Of a stretch of 64,000 nt of DNA, positions 29,797 through 39,135 are shown piece by piece. The stretch comes from Chthonomonadales bacterium (GTDB taxonomy: Bacteria > Armatimonadota > Chthonomonadetes > Chthonomonadales > CAJBBX01), in assembly GCA_027459625.1 (NCBI GenBank), contig DAIDHP010000001.1, positions 124,001-188,000 of the forward strand. Reading direction: 5' to 3'. A program made the position numbers and the translations under genes. Below the pieces are notes generated by a model. The model was not told the DNA's origin, made no database searches, and was given only the letters and a program-made list of their open reading frames with translations. The stretch's first letter is position 1, and each line of letters opens with the position of its first letter.

Positions 29797-30555
29797 ATGC
29801 AAGGGATAGATCAGGATGGATTATCCGTTCATTACCGCCTCAGTCCGGAACAAATAGAGAGCTATCAAACCGAGGGCTATCTTTTGTACCGCCAACCTGT
29901 TTTTTCGCCGATTAAGTTCTATAGATTGCAGGATATCTTTGAAGAGGATTTGCGAAAATACGGTGAGGATAATCTGGACACAATTCATTTTCGAGACGAA
30001 CGACTTTTGGAATACCTGCTATCCGATGAAGTGTTGGATCTAGTGGAACCTCTGGTGGGTCCGAACATAGGGTTATGGAGCAGTCACTTCATTTCAAAAC
30101 CTCCTCATACTGGCAAGGCCACCCCATGGCATGAGGATTCAGCCTATTGGAAAGGCAGGATATCCACCATGGCTGGGATATGCACTGTCTGGCTGGCGAT
30201 GGATGCGGTGATGCCAGAAAACGGATGCATGCGCGTTATTCCCCGCACCCATTCCGGTGGTTTTTCCGAATACGAGCCAGTGGACGCGTCAAAGAATATT
30301 TTCGACTCGCAGATCAAACCAGACCTGATAGATGATACAAAGGCGGTCTATTTTACGCTCAATCCGAATGAATGCAGTTTGCATGAGGCTCGTCTTATCC
30401 ATGGCGCCCAGGCGAACACTTCGGACAGGCGCCGCGCGGGCTATACCATGCGTTATTTTCCAACGTCCAGTTATATCATCCCCGATACGAACAAGGGACA
30501 CATGATATGGCTCGCGCGTGGAAAGGATATTGCAGGAAACAAATATGTAAATTGA
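29797..30555 (+). CDS. Phytanoyl-CoA dioxygenase (PhyH) family protein
   Basis: This 252-residue Fe(II)/2-oxoglutarate oxygenase-like protein has the iron ligands His112 and Asp114 in WHEDSAYW, a distal His near 202 in RLIHGAQAN, and an Arg nearby (RRRAGYTMRY) that would hold 2-oxoglutarate. ENGCMRVIPRTH is the typical core strand. The reaction is probably hydroxylation of a small molecule; the substrate cannot be told. AGGAG precedes the ATG. It converges on the TPR/GT2 gene with a 10-base gap. Confidence 0.92.
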   Translation: MQGIDQDGLSVHYRLSPEQIESYQTEGYLLYRQPVFSPIKFYRLQDIFEEDLRKYGEDNLDTIHFRDERLLEYLLSDEVLDLVEPLVGPNIGLWSSHFISKPPHTGKATPWHEDSAYWKGRISTMAGICTVWLAMDAVMPENGCMRVIPRTHSGGFSEYEPVDASKNIFDSQIKPDLIDDTKAVYFTLNPNECSLHEARLIHGAQANTSDRRRAGYTMRYFPTSSYIIPDTNKGHMIWLARGKDIAGNKYVN

Positions 30556-30565
30556 ATGTCACCCC

Positions 30566-32833
30566 TCATGCAGCTTGAGACTGGGTAGCGAGGATTTCCT
30601 CCGTCAAGTCTATATTGTTCAGCGCCTCCTGATGGTTGGGCATCAAGTCGAGAACCCTCCGCCACGCCTGACAGGCGTTTTGATACTGCTTCAGTTGAAA
30701 GAAACAGTTGCCCAGCACGAAGAATCCTCCCGCATTGCCTGGGTCTCTTTTCAAACCCTCTCCAAGAAAACGCGCGGATTGCACATAGAGACCGCCTTGA
30801 TATAAAAGGTCCGCAGCGTTGAAATAGGCGTTGGCGCATTGGGAATTGGAAAGAATCGCTTGCGAAAAGCATTTCAATGCGGCATCCTTCTCCCCCATTT
30901 TAACCAACACTCGCCCAAGGTTTATCTTGAGATCCGCAGATGTTGGATCCATTTCCACCGCCTTCCGATACGCCGCCAACGCTTCGTCATATTGCGCCAA
31001 TCGATCCGCGCAATCGGCGAAACGCGCCACCACTCGACTCATGCCTTTTTCGCCCTTGTATGCCCGTAAGAGATGAGGATATGCGTCAAGATACTCCCCC
31101 CTGTCATAGTGCAGGACGCCAAGTCTCACAAGCCCTTCCTCATGCCCCGGGGCGACCTCCATCAGCATTTGCAAATAGGGTATGGCCTCCTCATCCCTGT
31201 TTTGCTCCATCAGCGCATCCGATAGGAAGAATAATCCGTCCTCAAATGTTGGTCTCTCCTCGATGGATTCCCGTGCGTATCGCTCCGTCGATTTCCAGTC
31301 CTTGCGTGCGTGTGAGACTAAAGCCAAGCCGAACAAGCATTTATAACCCGAAGCCGCGCTGTCGCCTATTTGAACAAAGATAGCGGAGGAGGTCTGTCCG
31401 CGTTTTCGAGCCAGCTTGAAATGGCGTTCCGCCATATCAAGCATCCCCTTTTGAAGATATGCATGGGCTCTTTCGAAATCCAAGGTGGAGGATTTTATCC
31501 CCATTTTCTCCGCACGGTCAGCCACGGCTATCATTTCATTGAATCGATGCAAGTTATGCAATGATGCGACCCAGGTGGAGTAGAGCGATATGACATATTC
31601 TTCTGTAAAGGATAATCCCTCCGCCGCCTTCTCCAACCAGTAAATCGCCTCCTCATACCGTTTGGAGGCGAAATAGGCGTTCCCGAGGTTGAACATATTG
31701 AACCCGCGAAGCCCCGTAAGATTCTCATCATCCACATCCCTGTGCAGCATGCGGATGAACCTTTCATACTTGTTCCTTCCCTCCATTAGGTCATCCAAGT
31801 ATCCGTAATGACTTAAATTCACATGAGACATCACAAACTGATATCCAAGGGAATGCAGGGAGGGCATCACCTGTTCGTGCACTCTGCCAATGAACCGCGT
31901 TTCGGGTGTTATGCGGAACAACCGTACGGCGCGATGCCAAAAAGCGTCCGGATTATTCCGGTCACCGATATAGTTGCGGAAATTCACCATAAAGCCACCG
32001 GTATTATCCGCAGCGTTGGCGATTAGGGAGCGAACAAGGTCTTTCTGTCCCTTGTCCAATCTCTCATCCGCATCTATCCAAAGCGCCCAGTTCCCCGTCG
32101 CTTTGGCAAGCGACGCATTGCGCGCATCGGAAAAATCCTCGTTCCATGGAATTTCGATGCAAACGGCGCCATACTCTTTCGCAATCCGCATGGATCCGTC
32201 TGTGGAGCCTGTGTCCGCGATGACGATCTCATCAGCCACATCCTTGACGCTTTCCAAACACTCGCGAAGATATTGCTCCTCATCCTTCACGATCATAATC
32301 ACCGATAGCTTCGGCTTTTGCCTGGAATTTGAAATCTCCTCGCGTAAGAGGGAATCCGCCCGGAGTGTCAATGCTTTCAACCGCGCGTATTCGGGATCTT
32401 TTTTGGCTTTGCCTTCCGTACGGCCTTTGCGAATCCTACGAGCCTCCTTAACGATAACGCCCCTGATTCGCTCCACCGTCCGTCTTATCTCGGGGCTATC
32501 AGGAGAGAGCGCAATCGAGTCTAAGGCGTGCTCCATCGCTTCCTCATACGCCCTTTTTTCCAATAGAACGAATGCCAGATTATGCGAAAAGTCGCGGTTG
32601 TCCGGGCAGTTATCCAGTCCGTGACGAAACGCCTCCTCCGCCTCTTTCATCCCGCCTAATTTCATGTGCGCAACCCCACGAGCGTTCCACAAATCCCAAT
32701 CATCGGGACGATCCTTCAAGCATTCGTCTATATGGATCAGCGCTTCCTCCCATCTGCCGGAACGCGTAAGAGCGATCGCCTCTTGCTTTTTATCCTCGTA
32801 ATCAGCGGTTTTCTCGTTTATTTTCAGTCCCAT
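30566..32833 (-). CDS. TPR - family 2 glycosyltransferase - TPR protein
   Basis: The protein is about 755 residues from the ATG at 32833 (MGLKINEKTADYED), which follows AAGGAG; the ORF-track start adds 50 residues read from the upstream gene. N-terminal TPR units (about 10-110) precede a GT2 domain from about 175: LSVIMIVKDEEQYLRECLES, IVIADTGSTDGS, EDFSDARNAS and the DADE metal site. At least ten further TPR-like units follow (about 330-755). SunS/flagellin-type GT2-TPR proteins glycosylate peptides or proteins. A protein acceptor is therefore plausible but unproven. The unknown gene upstream ends 16 bases before it, suggesting a pair. Confidence 0.9.
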   Translation of the reverse strand: MGLKINEKTADYEDKKQEAIALTRSGRWEEALIHIDECLKDRPDDWDLWNARGVAHMKLGGMKEAEEAFRHGLDNCPDNRDFSHNLAFVLLEKRAYEEAMEHALDSIALSPDSPEIRRTVERIRGVIVKEARRIRKGRTEGKAKKDPEYARLKALTLRADSLLREEISNSRQKPKLSVIMIVKDEEQYLRECLESVKDVADEIVIADTGSTDGSMRIAKEYGAVCIEIPWNEDFSDARNASLAKATGNWALWIDADERLDKGQKDLVRSLIANAADNTGGFMVNFRNYIGDRNNPDAFWHRAVRLFRITPETRFIGRVHEQVMPSLHSLGYQFVMSHVNLSHYGYLDDLMEGRNKYERFIRMLHRDVDDENLTGLRGFNMFNLGNAYFASKRYEEAIYWLEKAAEGLSFTEEYVISLYSTWVASLHNLHRFNEMIAVADRAEKMGIKSSTLDFERAHAYLQKGMLDMAERHFKLARKRGQTSSAIFVQIGDSAASGYKCLFGLALVSHARKDWKSTERYARESIEERPTFEDGLFFLSDALMEQNRDEEAIPYLQMLMEVAPGHEEGLVRLGVLHYDRGEYLDAYPHLLRAYKGEKGMSRVVARFADCADRLAQYDEALAAYRKAVEMDPTSADLKINLGRVLVKMGEKDAALKCFSQAILSNSQCANAYFNAADLLYQGGLYVQSARFLGEGLKRDPGNAGGFFVLGNCFFQLKQYQNACQAWRRVLDLMPNHQEALNNIDLTEEILATQSQAA

Positions 32834-32849
32834 GGACCACTCCTTTTCT

Positions 32850-33881
32850 TCATGCGGCGAGCGGAAATCGTGAAAAATCAAAGCAGCGGAGAGAGTAACG
32901 CTTCTCGAGATGCGTATCCAACGGTCCTCCGCATAAAGGGATGTAAAACTCCCCTTCCAACGCCACACTATTGATGATTTCAATTTCGGGTGCGTTTTCA
33001 GGCTTCATATTTCGTTGATCAAGGTAATCCGACACAATTTGAAACACCTCGCGAGTATCGCTATTTGTCAAATCCCCAGCGTAAAGCGACAGGAGACAAT
33101 CCTTATTTCCGGAGTGAGATTGGATATATGTATCCAACAATGGCATCCAGGTGCCTCGGTTCTCCCAATCAGGGGCGGCGAACCATCGCACTTCACGATC
33201 CGGTAGGCAGGATTTGAAGGCACTGAGTTCCATGAAATAGGCGGTGAGGGAGGGAGAGGAAATGCGGCACATCATTCCGCTCTGGAAAGCGAACCTATTC
33301 GCTGCTTGAAGCATGGATACGTTCAATCTCCCGGCATAAAGCAATATGATCCCTGTCGGGGAAATCATTGATTGCCAGTCATGCAAGGTACGCAGATATC
33401 CTTCGAAGGTTTTCATTTCACTGATGACAAGCAAGTCCACGCTTTCCGGCTCATATTCCGCGATAGCTTCGGAACTCTCCATACGTGATATCGCAATGAT
33501 ATGCTCGATATCGGTCCGCTTCAAGTGTTCCTTGATTGTCCCATGCGGCTGATCTCTCATTTGAGCATGATCACGATCGGTTCTTCTCCCCGAGCCCCCG
33601 CTTAAACGCTGATATTGAACTTGGTTTTTATTCTGCGCCTTGAGTCCCATGCCGATTATCACGGCTGGACGCGTATCCTCGCCTCCCAATTCAACCACTA
33701 TCCCCTCATCCCGCACCCTCACGCTTAATTCGAGAAGATATTCCATATCATGCATTTGCAGGTCCCGGGAGATAACCCTTGGGATATCGATGCGAACAGA
33801 AGGTGTCCTCTGAGGATAAAATGATATGTTTTCCTCTTTGTTGAGTACACACTGCAGGGAATCCACTTTGATAAGAGACAT
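32850..33881 (-). CDS. Unknown protein paired with the TPR glycosyltransferase
   Basis: I do not recognise this 343-residue protein with certainty. Residues about 1-75 look like a beta-rich domain. A stretch around 140-190 (ESVDLLVISEMKTFEGYLRTL, WQSMISPTGIILLYAG) resembles the last strands of a Rossmann-fold methyltransferase of the FkbM/MT24 kind, but the usual glycine-rich S-adenosylmethionine loop is not visible. The C-terminal part is unassigned, with two cysteines near its end. No signal peptide is seen. Tight spacing to the TPR/GT2 gene suggests that both act on the same target. Confidence 0.65.
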   Translation of the reverse strand: MSLIKVDSLQCVLNKEENISFYPQRTPSVRIDIPRVISRDLQMHDMEYLLELSVRVRDEGIVVELGGEDTRPAVIIGMGLKAQNKNQVQYQRLSGGSGRRTDRDHAQMRDQPHGTIKEHLKRTDIEHIIAISRMESSEAIAEYEPESVDLLVISEMKTFEGYLRTLHDWQSMISPTGIILLYAGRLNVSMLQAANRFAFQSGMMCRISSPSLTAYFMELSAFKSCLPDREVRWFAAPDWENRGTWMPLLDTYIQSHSGNKDCLLSLYAGDLTNSDTREVFQIVSDYLDQRNMKPENAPEIEIINSVALEGEFYIPLCGGPLDTHLEKRYSLRCFDFSRFPLAA

Positions 33882-34415
33882 ACGGTTTCACTCACCTTCT
33901 CATGGAATCACTCCATCGGGTGACCCCTTCTCTCCGACTAATACAAAACTGTGATCCTTTAAGTCAGACAAATGCGAAATTCGAGTTTCAGATATTATTG
34001 TGCTGAACTCAATTGCATTCTTCGCTTCAGATTCTGAGTTTGCCATTTCCCAATCGGTTGAACTTCGCTTTTCGGATGGCGTCCCACGCCTAGGTGACTC
34101 TAAGTGCGGGAAATATCGCCAATTCCCTGTTCTATATTTCGGCTAAAAGCAGGTAAAAAAACAGGTTAAAAAAAGAGACGGACATGGAATTGGCTATTCC
34201 CTGTATGAATCCATATATTGTTGCCAGAAAAACGTTTTCGCTAAATCCATTCACGAATCGAATAGGGGAATTGCTGTGCATAGTTTGCAAAGAAAGCGAG
34301 CAATGGGTATTATAATTCCATAAGGTCCGAACGCTTTAACATCTATTTCAGAACATCTCGTTATCAGTGCGCATCGAAGAATGCATTTCACCCGGTTCTT
34401 ATTCGCGAAGAGATT
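33882..34415. other. Divergent intergenic region before hpnC
   Basis: No gene is seen. A 9-base inverted repeat (GCCAATTCC at 34118, GGAATTGGC at 34186) encloses about 60 bases containing two CAGGT(T)A-plus-A-tract words. A GGCGT-CCC-ACGCC hairpin lies at 34078-34090. These could be control sites for the hpnCDE operon, but nothing is decisive. Confidence 0.4.
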
Positions 34416-35306
34416 ATGGATACAATAAACCCACCGGAAAATCCCTATCGTATTGATCGCGATTACACCCTGGACGAATCGCTGAGATACTGTACGCGAC
34501 TGGCGAAATCGCATTACGAAAACTTTCTGGTAGCCACTTTTTTCATTCCTTCCGATCTAAAGCAGGATTTTTACAACCTTTACGCTTACTGCCGCATTTC
34601 GGATGACCTTGGCGATGAAAGCGGTGGGGCGGAGAAAGCTCTACCGCTTTTGTATTGGTGGGAGGAGGAACTCAAGGCGTGTTACAAAGGATCTCCGCGG
34701 CATCCTGTTTTCAAAGCGTTGGAGGTAACCAATCAACGGCACAAAATCCCGATTGAACCTTACTTCGATCTGCTCACAGCGTTTCGTCAGGATCAAGTTG
34801 TCAAACGATACGATACGTACGAAAGCCTGCTGAACTATTGCAAATTCTCCGCGAATCCAGTCGGTCGGTTGGTATTATTCCTCTGCGGCTATTCCGATTC
34901 CCAACGGCAAAAGCTCTCCGACGCCACATGCACCGCCCTCCAATTGGCGAACTTTTGGCAGGATGTGGTGAGAGATTACGACATTGGCCGCATATACATT
35001 CCCCAAGAGGATATGGAGCGGTTTCATGTGAGCGAAGAGGATATCTCGGCGAAACGTTTCACTCCGCAATTCGCGGAGTTGATGAGATTTGAATGCGAAA
35101 GAACCATGGAACTGTTCCGGGAAGGAATGGCTTTGCATTCCATGGTGAATCGAAAAGTGCGATTGGACATAGAAATGTTCGGCAGAGGCGGAATGGAGGT
35201 TTTGCGACTCATCAAAGCCAGGAATTACGATGTCCTGACCAAACGACCCGAAATTCCAAAATCACGACAGATAGCGATTTTACTCAGGAGGATGCTTTCC
35301 ATATAA
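34416..35306 (+). CDS. hpnC: Squalene synthesis protein HpnC
   Basis: This 296-residue all-alpha prenyl synthase of the squalene/phytoene synthase family has SHYENFLVATFFIPSDLKQDFYNLYAYCRISDDLGDE (first Asp-rich region) and NFWQDVVRDYDIGRIYIPQEDM (second). In characterised bacteria HpnD makes presqualene diphosphate, HpnC converts it to hydroxysqualene, and HpnE reduces that to squalene. All three genes follow here in order on one strand. The ATG is preceded by GAAGAGATT. Confidence 0.95.
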   Translation: MDTINPPENPYRIDRDYTLDESLRYCTRLAKSHYENFLVATFFIPSDLKQDFYNLYAYCRISDDLGDESGGAEKALPLLYWWEEELKACYKGSPRHPVFKALEVTNQRHKIPIEPYFDLLTAFRQDQVVKRYDTYESLLNYCKFSANPVGRLVLFLCGYSDSQRQKLSDATCTALQLANFWQDVVRDYDIGRIYIPQEDMERFHVSEEDISAKRFTPQFAELMRFECERTMELFREGMALHSMVNRKVRLDIEMFGRGGMEVLRLIKARNYDVLTKRPEIPKSRQIAILLRRMLSI

Positions 35307-35311
35307 CCCCC

Positions 35312-36205
35312 ATGATTCGATCGAAGAACATAATCTTGGATAGATCTTACGACTATTGCCGCATGATCGCGAAAACTCAGGCGAAGAATTTTTATTACTC
35401 CTTTACCGTGCTGCCTCCCGATAAGCGAGCGGCAATGTGCGCCGTATACGCATTCATGCGCTATTCCGATGATATTTCCGATGAAGACAGGTCCGATAAA
35501 AAGGAGATGATTTCAAGATGGCGCGCCGCCTTGGACGAAGCATTCACCGGAGAGTATGGTGATAATCTCATCTTGCCTGCTTTTCACGACGTGGTGCGCA
35601 AGTACTCCATTCCGAGACGTTTTTTCTATGATGTCATTGACGGAGCGGAAATGGACCTGTATAAAACCCGCTATGAAACATTCGAGGAGCTAAGGGAGTA
35701 TTGCTATAAGGTCGCCGCCGTTGTTGGCTTGGTGTGCATTCATATTTGGGGTTTCTCCGGGGGCGAAGCGACATATTCACTTGCGGAGACCTGCGGCTAC
35801 GCCTTTCAATTAACGAACATCCTGAGGGATGTGCGAGAGGATGCGGAGCGAGGCCGAATTTATCTGCCTTTGGAGGATTTGCGGCGTTTCGGATTAAAAG
35901 AGGATGACATACTGAACGTCGGCATGGATGAAAGGTTCACGGATCTTATTCACTTTGAAGTGGAACGAACGGATAAACTTTATAAGGAGGCTTACCCATT
36001 GACGGAAAAAATCGACTCCGTGAGTCAATCCACATTCCTCATCATGTATCGTATCTATCACGGTCTGCTCGATAAGATACGCCAGCAAAAATATGATGTC
36101 TTCTCGGATCGCGCCAGTTTATCCACCGGCAAGAAGGCGGGCATAGTCGCCAAGGCGTGGCTCGATAGTCGCTTCAAATATAACGAGCGTCTGCTGAAGT
36201 TGTAA
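35312..36205 (+). CDS. hpnD: Presqualene diphosphate synthase HpnD
   Basis: The protein is about 297 residues from MIRSKNIILDRSYDYC. The ORF track extends 73 codons upstream in another frame of hpnC and should be ignored. Family motifs are FYYSFTVLPPDKRAAMCAVYAFMRYSDDISDE and NILRDVREDAERGRIYLPLEDL, the two Asp-rich Mg sites. It condenses two farnesyl diphosphates to presqualene diphosphate. Only five bases separate it from hpnC, so translation is probably coupled. Confidence 0.95.
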   Translation: MIRSKNIILDRSYDYCRMIAKTQAKNFYYSFTVLPPDKRAAMCAVYAFMRYSDDISDEDRSDKKEMISRWRAALDEAFTGEYGDNLILPAFHDVVRKYSIPRRFFYDVIDGAEMDLYKTRYETFEELREYCYKVAAVVGLVCIHIWGFSGGEATYSLAETCGYAFQLTNILRDVREDAERGRIYLPLEDLRRFGLKEDDILNVGMDERFTDLIHFEVERTDKLYKEAYPLTEKIDSVSQSTFLIMYRIYHGLLDKIRQQKYDVFSDRASLSTGKKAGIVAKAWLDSRFKYNERLLKL

Positions 36206-36218
36206 AAATCACTCAGCC

Positions 36219-37661
36219 ATGATAAATCATCCCTCTTCACCTCGCCTAACCGGCGAAAAGGTCATTGTTATTGGCGGAGGAGTTGCAGGTCTTGCAGCCG
36301 CCGTCGCATTGGCGGAGGAGGATTTTCGGGTGACTCTGCTGGAAAAACGCGCCACATTGGGCGGCCGAGCATCCTCCTTTACGGATCAGACCACGGGCGA
36401 AATGGTGGATAACTGCCAACATATCACCATGCGTTGCTGCACCAATCTCGAGTTTTTTTACAGAAGGATCGGCGCTTGGGATAAAATACGGTTTTATTCC
36501 AAGCTTACCTTCCTTGATCATCAAGGAAGGCCGGCGGTCATTCAAAACGGATCGCCATTCCCCGCGCCGTTTCACACACTCTTCTCTTTCGCCCGCTTCC
36601 ATCCTCTAAGCCTATCGGAGAAATCATCCGTAGCCAAAGCTCTCATCGCCATTCTCAAGGCGGGGACAAATCCGAAAATGGATTCGGAGAGCATTGGAAA
36701 CTGGCTGCGCAAACAGAAACAACCTGCAAGGGCGATGGCGCACTTTTGGTGCCCCATCCTTGTGAGCGCATGCAATGAGGAACCGGATCGCATCTCCTGT
36801 GAACTTGGATTCAAACTGTTCCGCGATGGGTTCCTATCGAACGCAGAGGCGTACCAAATGGGGGTTCCGAGCGTTCGCCTAAGCGATCTTTATACACAGC
36901 CATCCATTGAAACTCTTTCGGCTTTGGGGGCGGATATACAACTCAAGGTGCATGCGGACGCTCTATCTGTCGCCAATGGGAAGGTGAAATCGGCGACTCT
37001 ATCGGACGGGTCGACAGTATCCGCAGACTATTACCTCAGCGCGGTTCCCTTTGACATCATGCTGAAAATGCTCCCGAATGATATTAGGGTGACGCCCTTT
37101 TTCAAAGATATCAGTCGTTTGGAATATTCACCTATCACCGGAGTGCATCTGTGGTTTGACAAACCGTTTGAAGTGCGGGAACCGCTTGCATTGTTGGATC
37201 GCGATACGCAATGGATTTTTCCGAAAGAGAACACTCAGTCAGATGGGGATAAATTATCAGAAGGGGGGGCTTATCTTGCATTGGTCGTAAGCTCATCGAA
37301 ATCGTTTCTATCTCTCTCCGCTGATGAAATCATTGATATCTGTTTGAAGGAGGTGCAAGAGGCGTTGCCGCAATCCCGATCCGCTCGACTATTGCACGGT
37401 CGGGTAATCAAGGAGAAGAAAGCGACTTTCGCGCCCATTCCGGGAGTGGAATCCCTCCGCCCAAGTCAAACCACTCCCATTGCGAACCTTTTCATCGCCG
37501 GAGACTGGACTCGCACCGGATGGCCCGCCACCATGGAAAGCGCCGCGCGAAGCGGATATCTGGCGGCGGAGCGGATAATGGAAAGGGCGGGACGCCCCAA
37601 GAGCCTGGTTCAACCGGATCTGCCGCCCTCTCGTCTCGCCAAGTGGTTTTTGAGGACGTAA
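36219..37661 (+). CDS. hpnE: Hydroxysqualene dehydroxylase HpnE
   Basis: This 480-residue FAD-dependent protein of the phytoene desaturase superfamily has VIVIGGGVAGLAAAVALAEE near the N-terminus, LGGRASSF, and NLFIAGDWTRTGWPATMESAARSG at the end. It completes squalene synthesis by reducing hydroxysqualene. It lies 13 bases after hpnD. Its TAA stop is directly followed by the 3' end of a group II intron that lies on the opposite strand. No squalene-hopene cyclase is in the window, so the fate of squalene (hopanoids or other) is open. Confidence 0.95.
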   Translation: MINHPSSPRLTGEKVIVIGGGVAGLAAAVALAEEDFRVTLLEKRATLGGRASSFTDQTTGEMVDNCQHITMRCCTNLEFFYRRIGAWDKIRFYSKLTFLDHQGRPAVIQNGSPFPAPFHTLFSFARFHPLSLSEKSSVAKALIAILKAGTNPKMDSESIGNWLRKQKQPARAMAHFWCPILVSACNEEPDRISCELGFKLFRDGFLSNAEAYQMGVPSVRLSDLYTQPSIETLSALGADIQLKVHADALSVANGKVKSATLSDGSTVSADYYLSAVPFDIMLKMLPNDIRVTPFFKDISRLEYSPITGVHLWFDKPFEVREPLALLDRDTQWIFPKENTQSDGDKLSEGGAYLALVVSSSKSFLSLSADEIIDICLKEVQEALPQSRSARLLHGRVIKEKKATFAPIPGVESLRPSQTTPIANLFIAGDWTRTGWPATMESAARSGYLAAERIMERAGRPKSLVQPDLPPSRLAKWFLRT

Positions 37662-37733
37662 ATCGGGTAGGCGGGGTCATTACTGATCCCGCCTCCCACA
37701 CCACCCGGCATGCGGGTCCGCACCGGGCGGTTC
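37662..37733 (-). ncRNA. Group II intron domains V and VI
   Basis: On the minus strand ACCGCCCGG pairs with CCGGGTGGT around TGCG-GACC-CGCA, with a two-base bulge: the size and shape of the catalytic domain V. Domain VI follows as a GGCGGG/CCCGCC stem containing an unpaired A in CCTACCC, the expected branch point. Intron sequence ends at GAT next to the hpnE stop codon. Confidence 0.82.
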
Positions 37734-39135
37734 ACACCTTCGCAAACGACAGATAACGTTCATACAAGCTGGAGTATCCGCGCAGCGCCAGTCTCTTATT
37801 GGTCAATGCCCTTTTCATTGCCGGTGAGTCCGACGCACGCCAGGGACCGCACCCTTTAAGAGCGATGCCATAAGCCAGATATGGACCCACCCCCGCTTTG
37901 ACCATGTTTATCGCACGGGTGCGCCAGCGTTTCCAGAGCTTCCATTGGTAGCACCGAAGACGCCTGCGTATCCATGAGTCAACGTCCTTAAAGACGCTTG
38001 GCGTGTGGGCGCGCCAAAAGTAGCCCATCCATCCGTCCGTGAAGGAACGTAACTCCGCTATCACCGTATCAAAGCTCACTCCCCGGTTTCGCCGCGTGAT
38101 AGCGCGAACTTTATCCATCATGCGCTTCTTGCTCTTAGCGGATATCAATTGGCGAATATCGCCTTTGAACCGTGCGAGCGTGAAACCCAGAAACTTGCGA
38201 TTGGCAGGATGGTCAACCGCACTCTTCAGCCTGTTGACCTTCAGCTTTAGCACTGTTTCCAGATATCGCGTAACCGTGAGCATCGTTCGTTCCCCGGATC
38301 GCCTGCTCCGAACATAGATATTGCAGTCGTCCGCGTATCGGCAAAACCGATGTCCGCGCCGCTCCAACTCTTTGTCAAGGTCATCCAGAAGGATGTTGGC
38401 GAGCAGTGGTGATAAGGGACCGCCCTGAGGAGTTCCTTCCTCGGTTGCAACCATCACACCATTAAGAAGTACTCCCGCTTCCAGATATCGGCGAATTAGG
38501 CCAAGCAGCCGTTTATCTCCAATACGTTTAGCAAGACGACCCATAAGGATATCATGGTTTACCCGGTCGAAGAACTTTTCAAGGTCAAGGTCCACAACCC
38601 AATTTCCACCTTCCGACATGTGCTTCTTAGCCGCCGAAATTGCGTCATGCGCACTCTTTCCCGGTCTGAAACCATAGCTTGAGGTGGAAAACGTTGGGTC
38701 ATAAAGAGGGTTCAGCACTTGTGATATAGCTTGCTGAACCAGACGGTCTACAACCGTAGGAATGCCAAGAAGCCGCACTCCCCCATCCGGTTTTGGTATC
38801 TCAACTCGTCTTACCGGTTGGGGTTGGTAAGTGCCGTCTAACAGTTCTTTACGAATACGGAGCCAGTGTTCCTTAAGATATGCCTGCAGTTCCTTCACAG
38901 TCATACCGTCTATTCCCGCTGAACCACCATTCGTACGAACTCGCTTTAAGGCCTGGCTCATATTGCTGCGTAGTACAATTGCTTCCATGAGATTCTGCGT
39001 CAAGGTTCGCATGGACGTATCCGCCGGGGATGGTTTAGACCCTTGCGTGGGCTCCGGCAGGACTTCACCAGCATCCTCCCACACGAAGGCCAATTGTTCC
39101 GCGTTAACCGCTGAGTTATTGGTTTTCCGTCTCAT
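37732..39135 (-). CDS. ltrA: Group II intron reverse transcriptase/maturase
   Basis: The intron-encoded protein is about 467 residues from the ATG at 39135, which has GGAG five bases upstream; the ORF track starts from a TTG 30 codons earlier. Reverse transcriptase blocks are clear: GGSAGIDGMTVKEL, IPKPDGGVRLLGIPTVVDRLVQQAI, SYGFRPGKSAHDAI, VVDLDLEKFFDRVNHD, GTPQGGPLSPLLANILLD and the catalytic RYADDCNIYV. Domain X (LRSFTDGWMGYF...WKLWKRWRTR) gives maturase activity. No HNH endonuclease domain follows, as in class C introns. It splices and mobilises its own intron by reverse splicing. Confidence 0.96.
   Translation of the reverse strand: MRRKTNNSAVNAEQLAFVWEDAGEVLPEPTQGSKPSPADTSMRTLTQNLMEAIVLRSNMSQALKRVRTNGGSAGIDGMTVKELQAYLKEHWLRIRKELLDGTYQPQPVRRVEIPKPDGGVRLLGIPTVVDRLVQQAISQVLNPLYDPTFSTSSYGFRPGKSAHDAISAAKKHMSEGGNWVVDLDLEKFFDRVNHDILMGRLAKRIGDKRLLGLIRRYLEAGVLLNGVMVATEEGTPQGGPLSPLLANILLDDLDKELERRGHRFCRYADDCNIYVRSRRSGERTMLTVTRYLETVLKLKVNRLKSAVDHPANRKFLGFTLARFKGDIRQLISAKSKKRMMDKVRAITRRNRGVSFDTVIAELRSFTDGWMGYFWRAHTPSVFKDVDSWIRRRLRCYQWKLWKRWRTRAINMVKAGVGPYLAYGIALKGCGPWRASDSPAMKRALTNKRLALRGYSSLYERYLSFAKV

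Noticed and set aside
35093-35311. N-terminal extension of hpnD in the ORF track
   Set aside because: It is read from an alternative frame of hpnC; the family N-terminus begins at the ATG at 35312.
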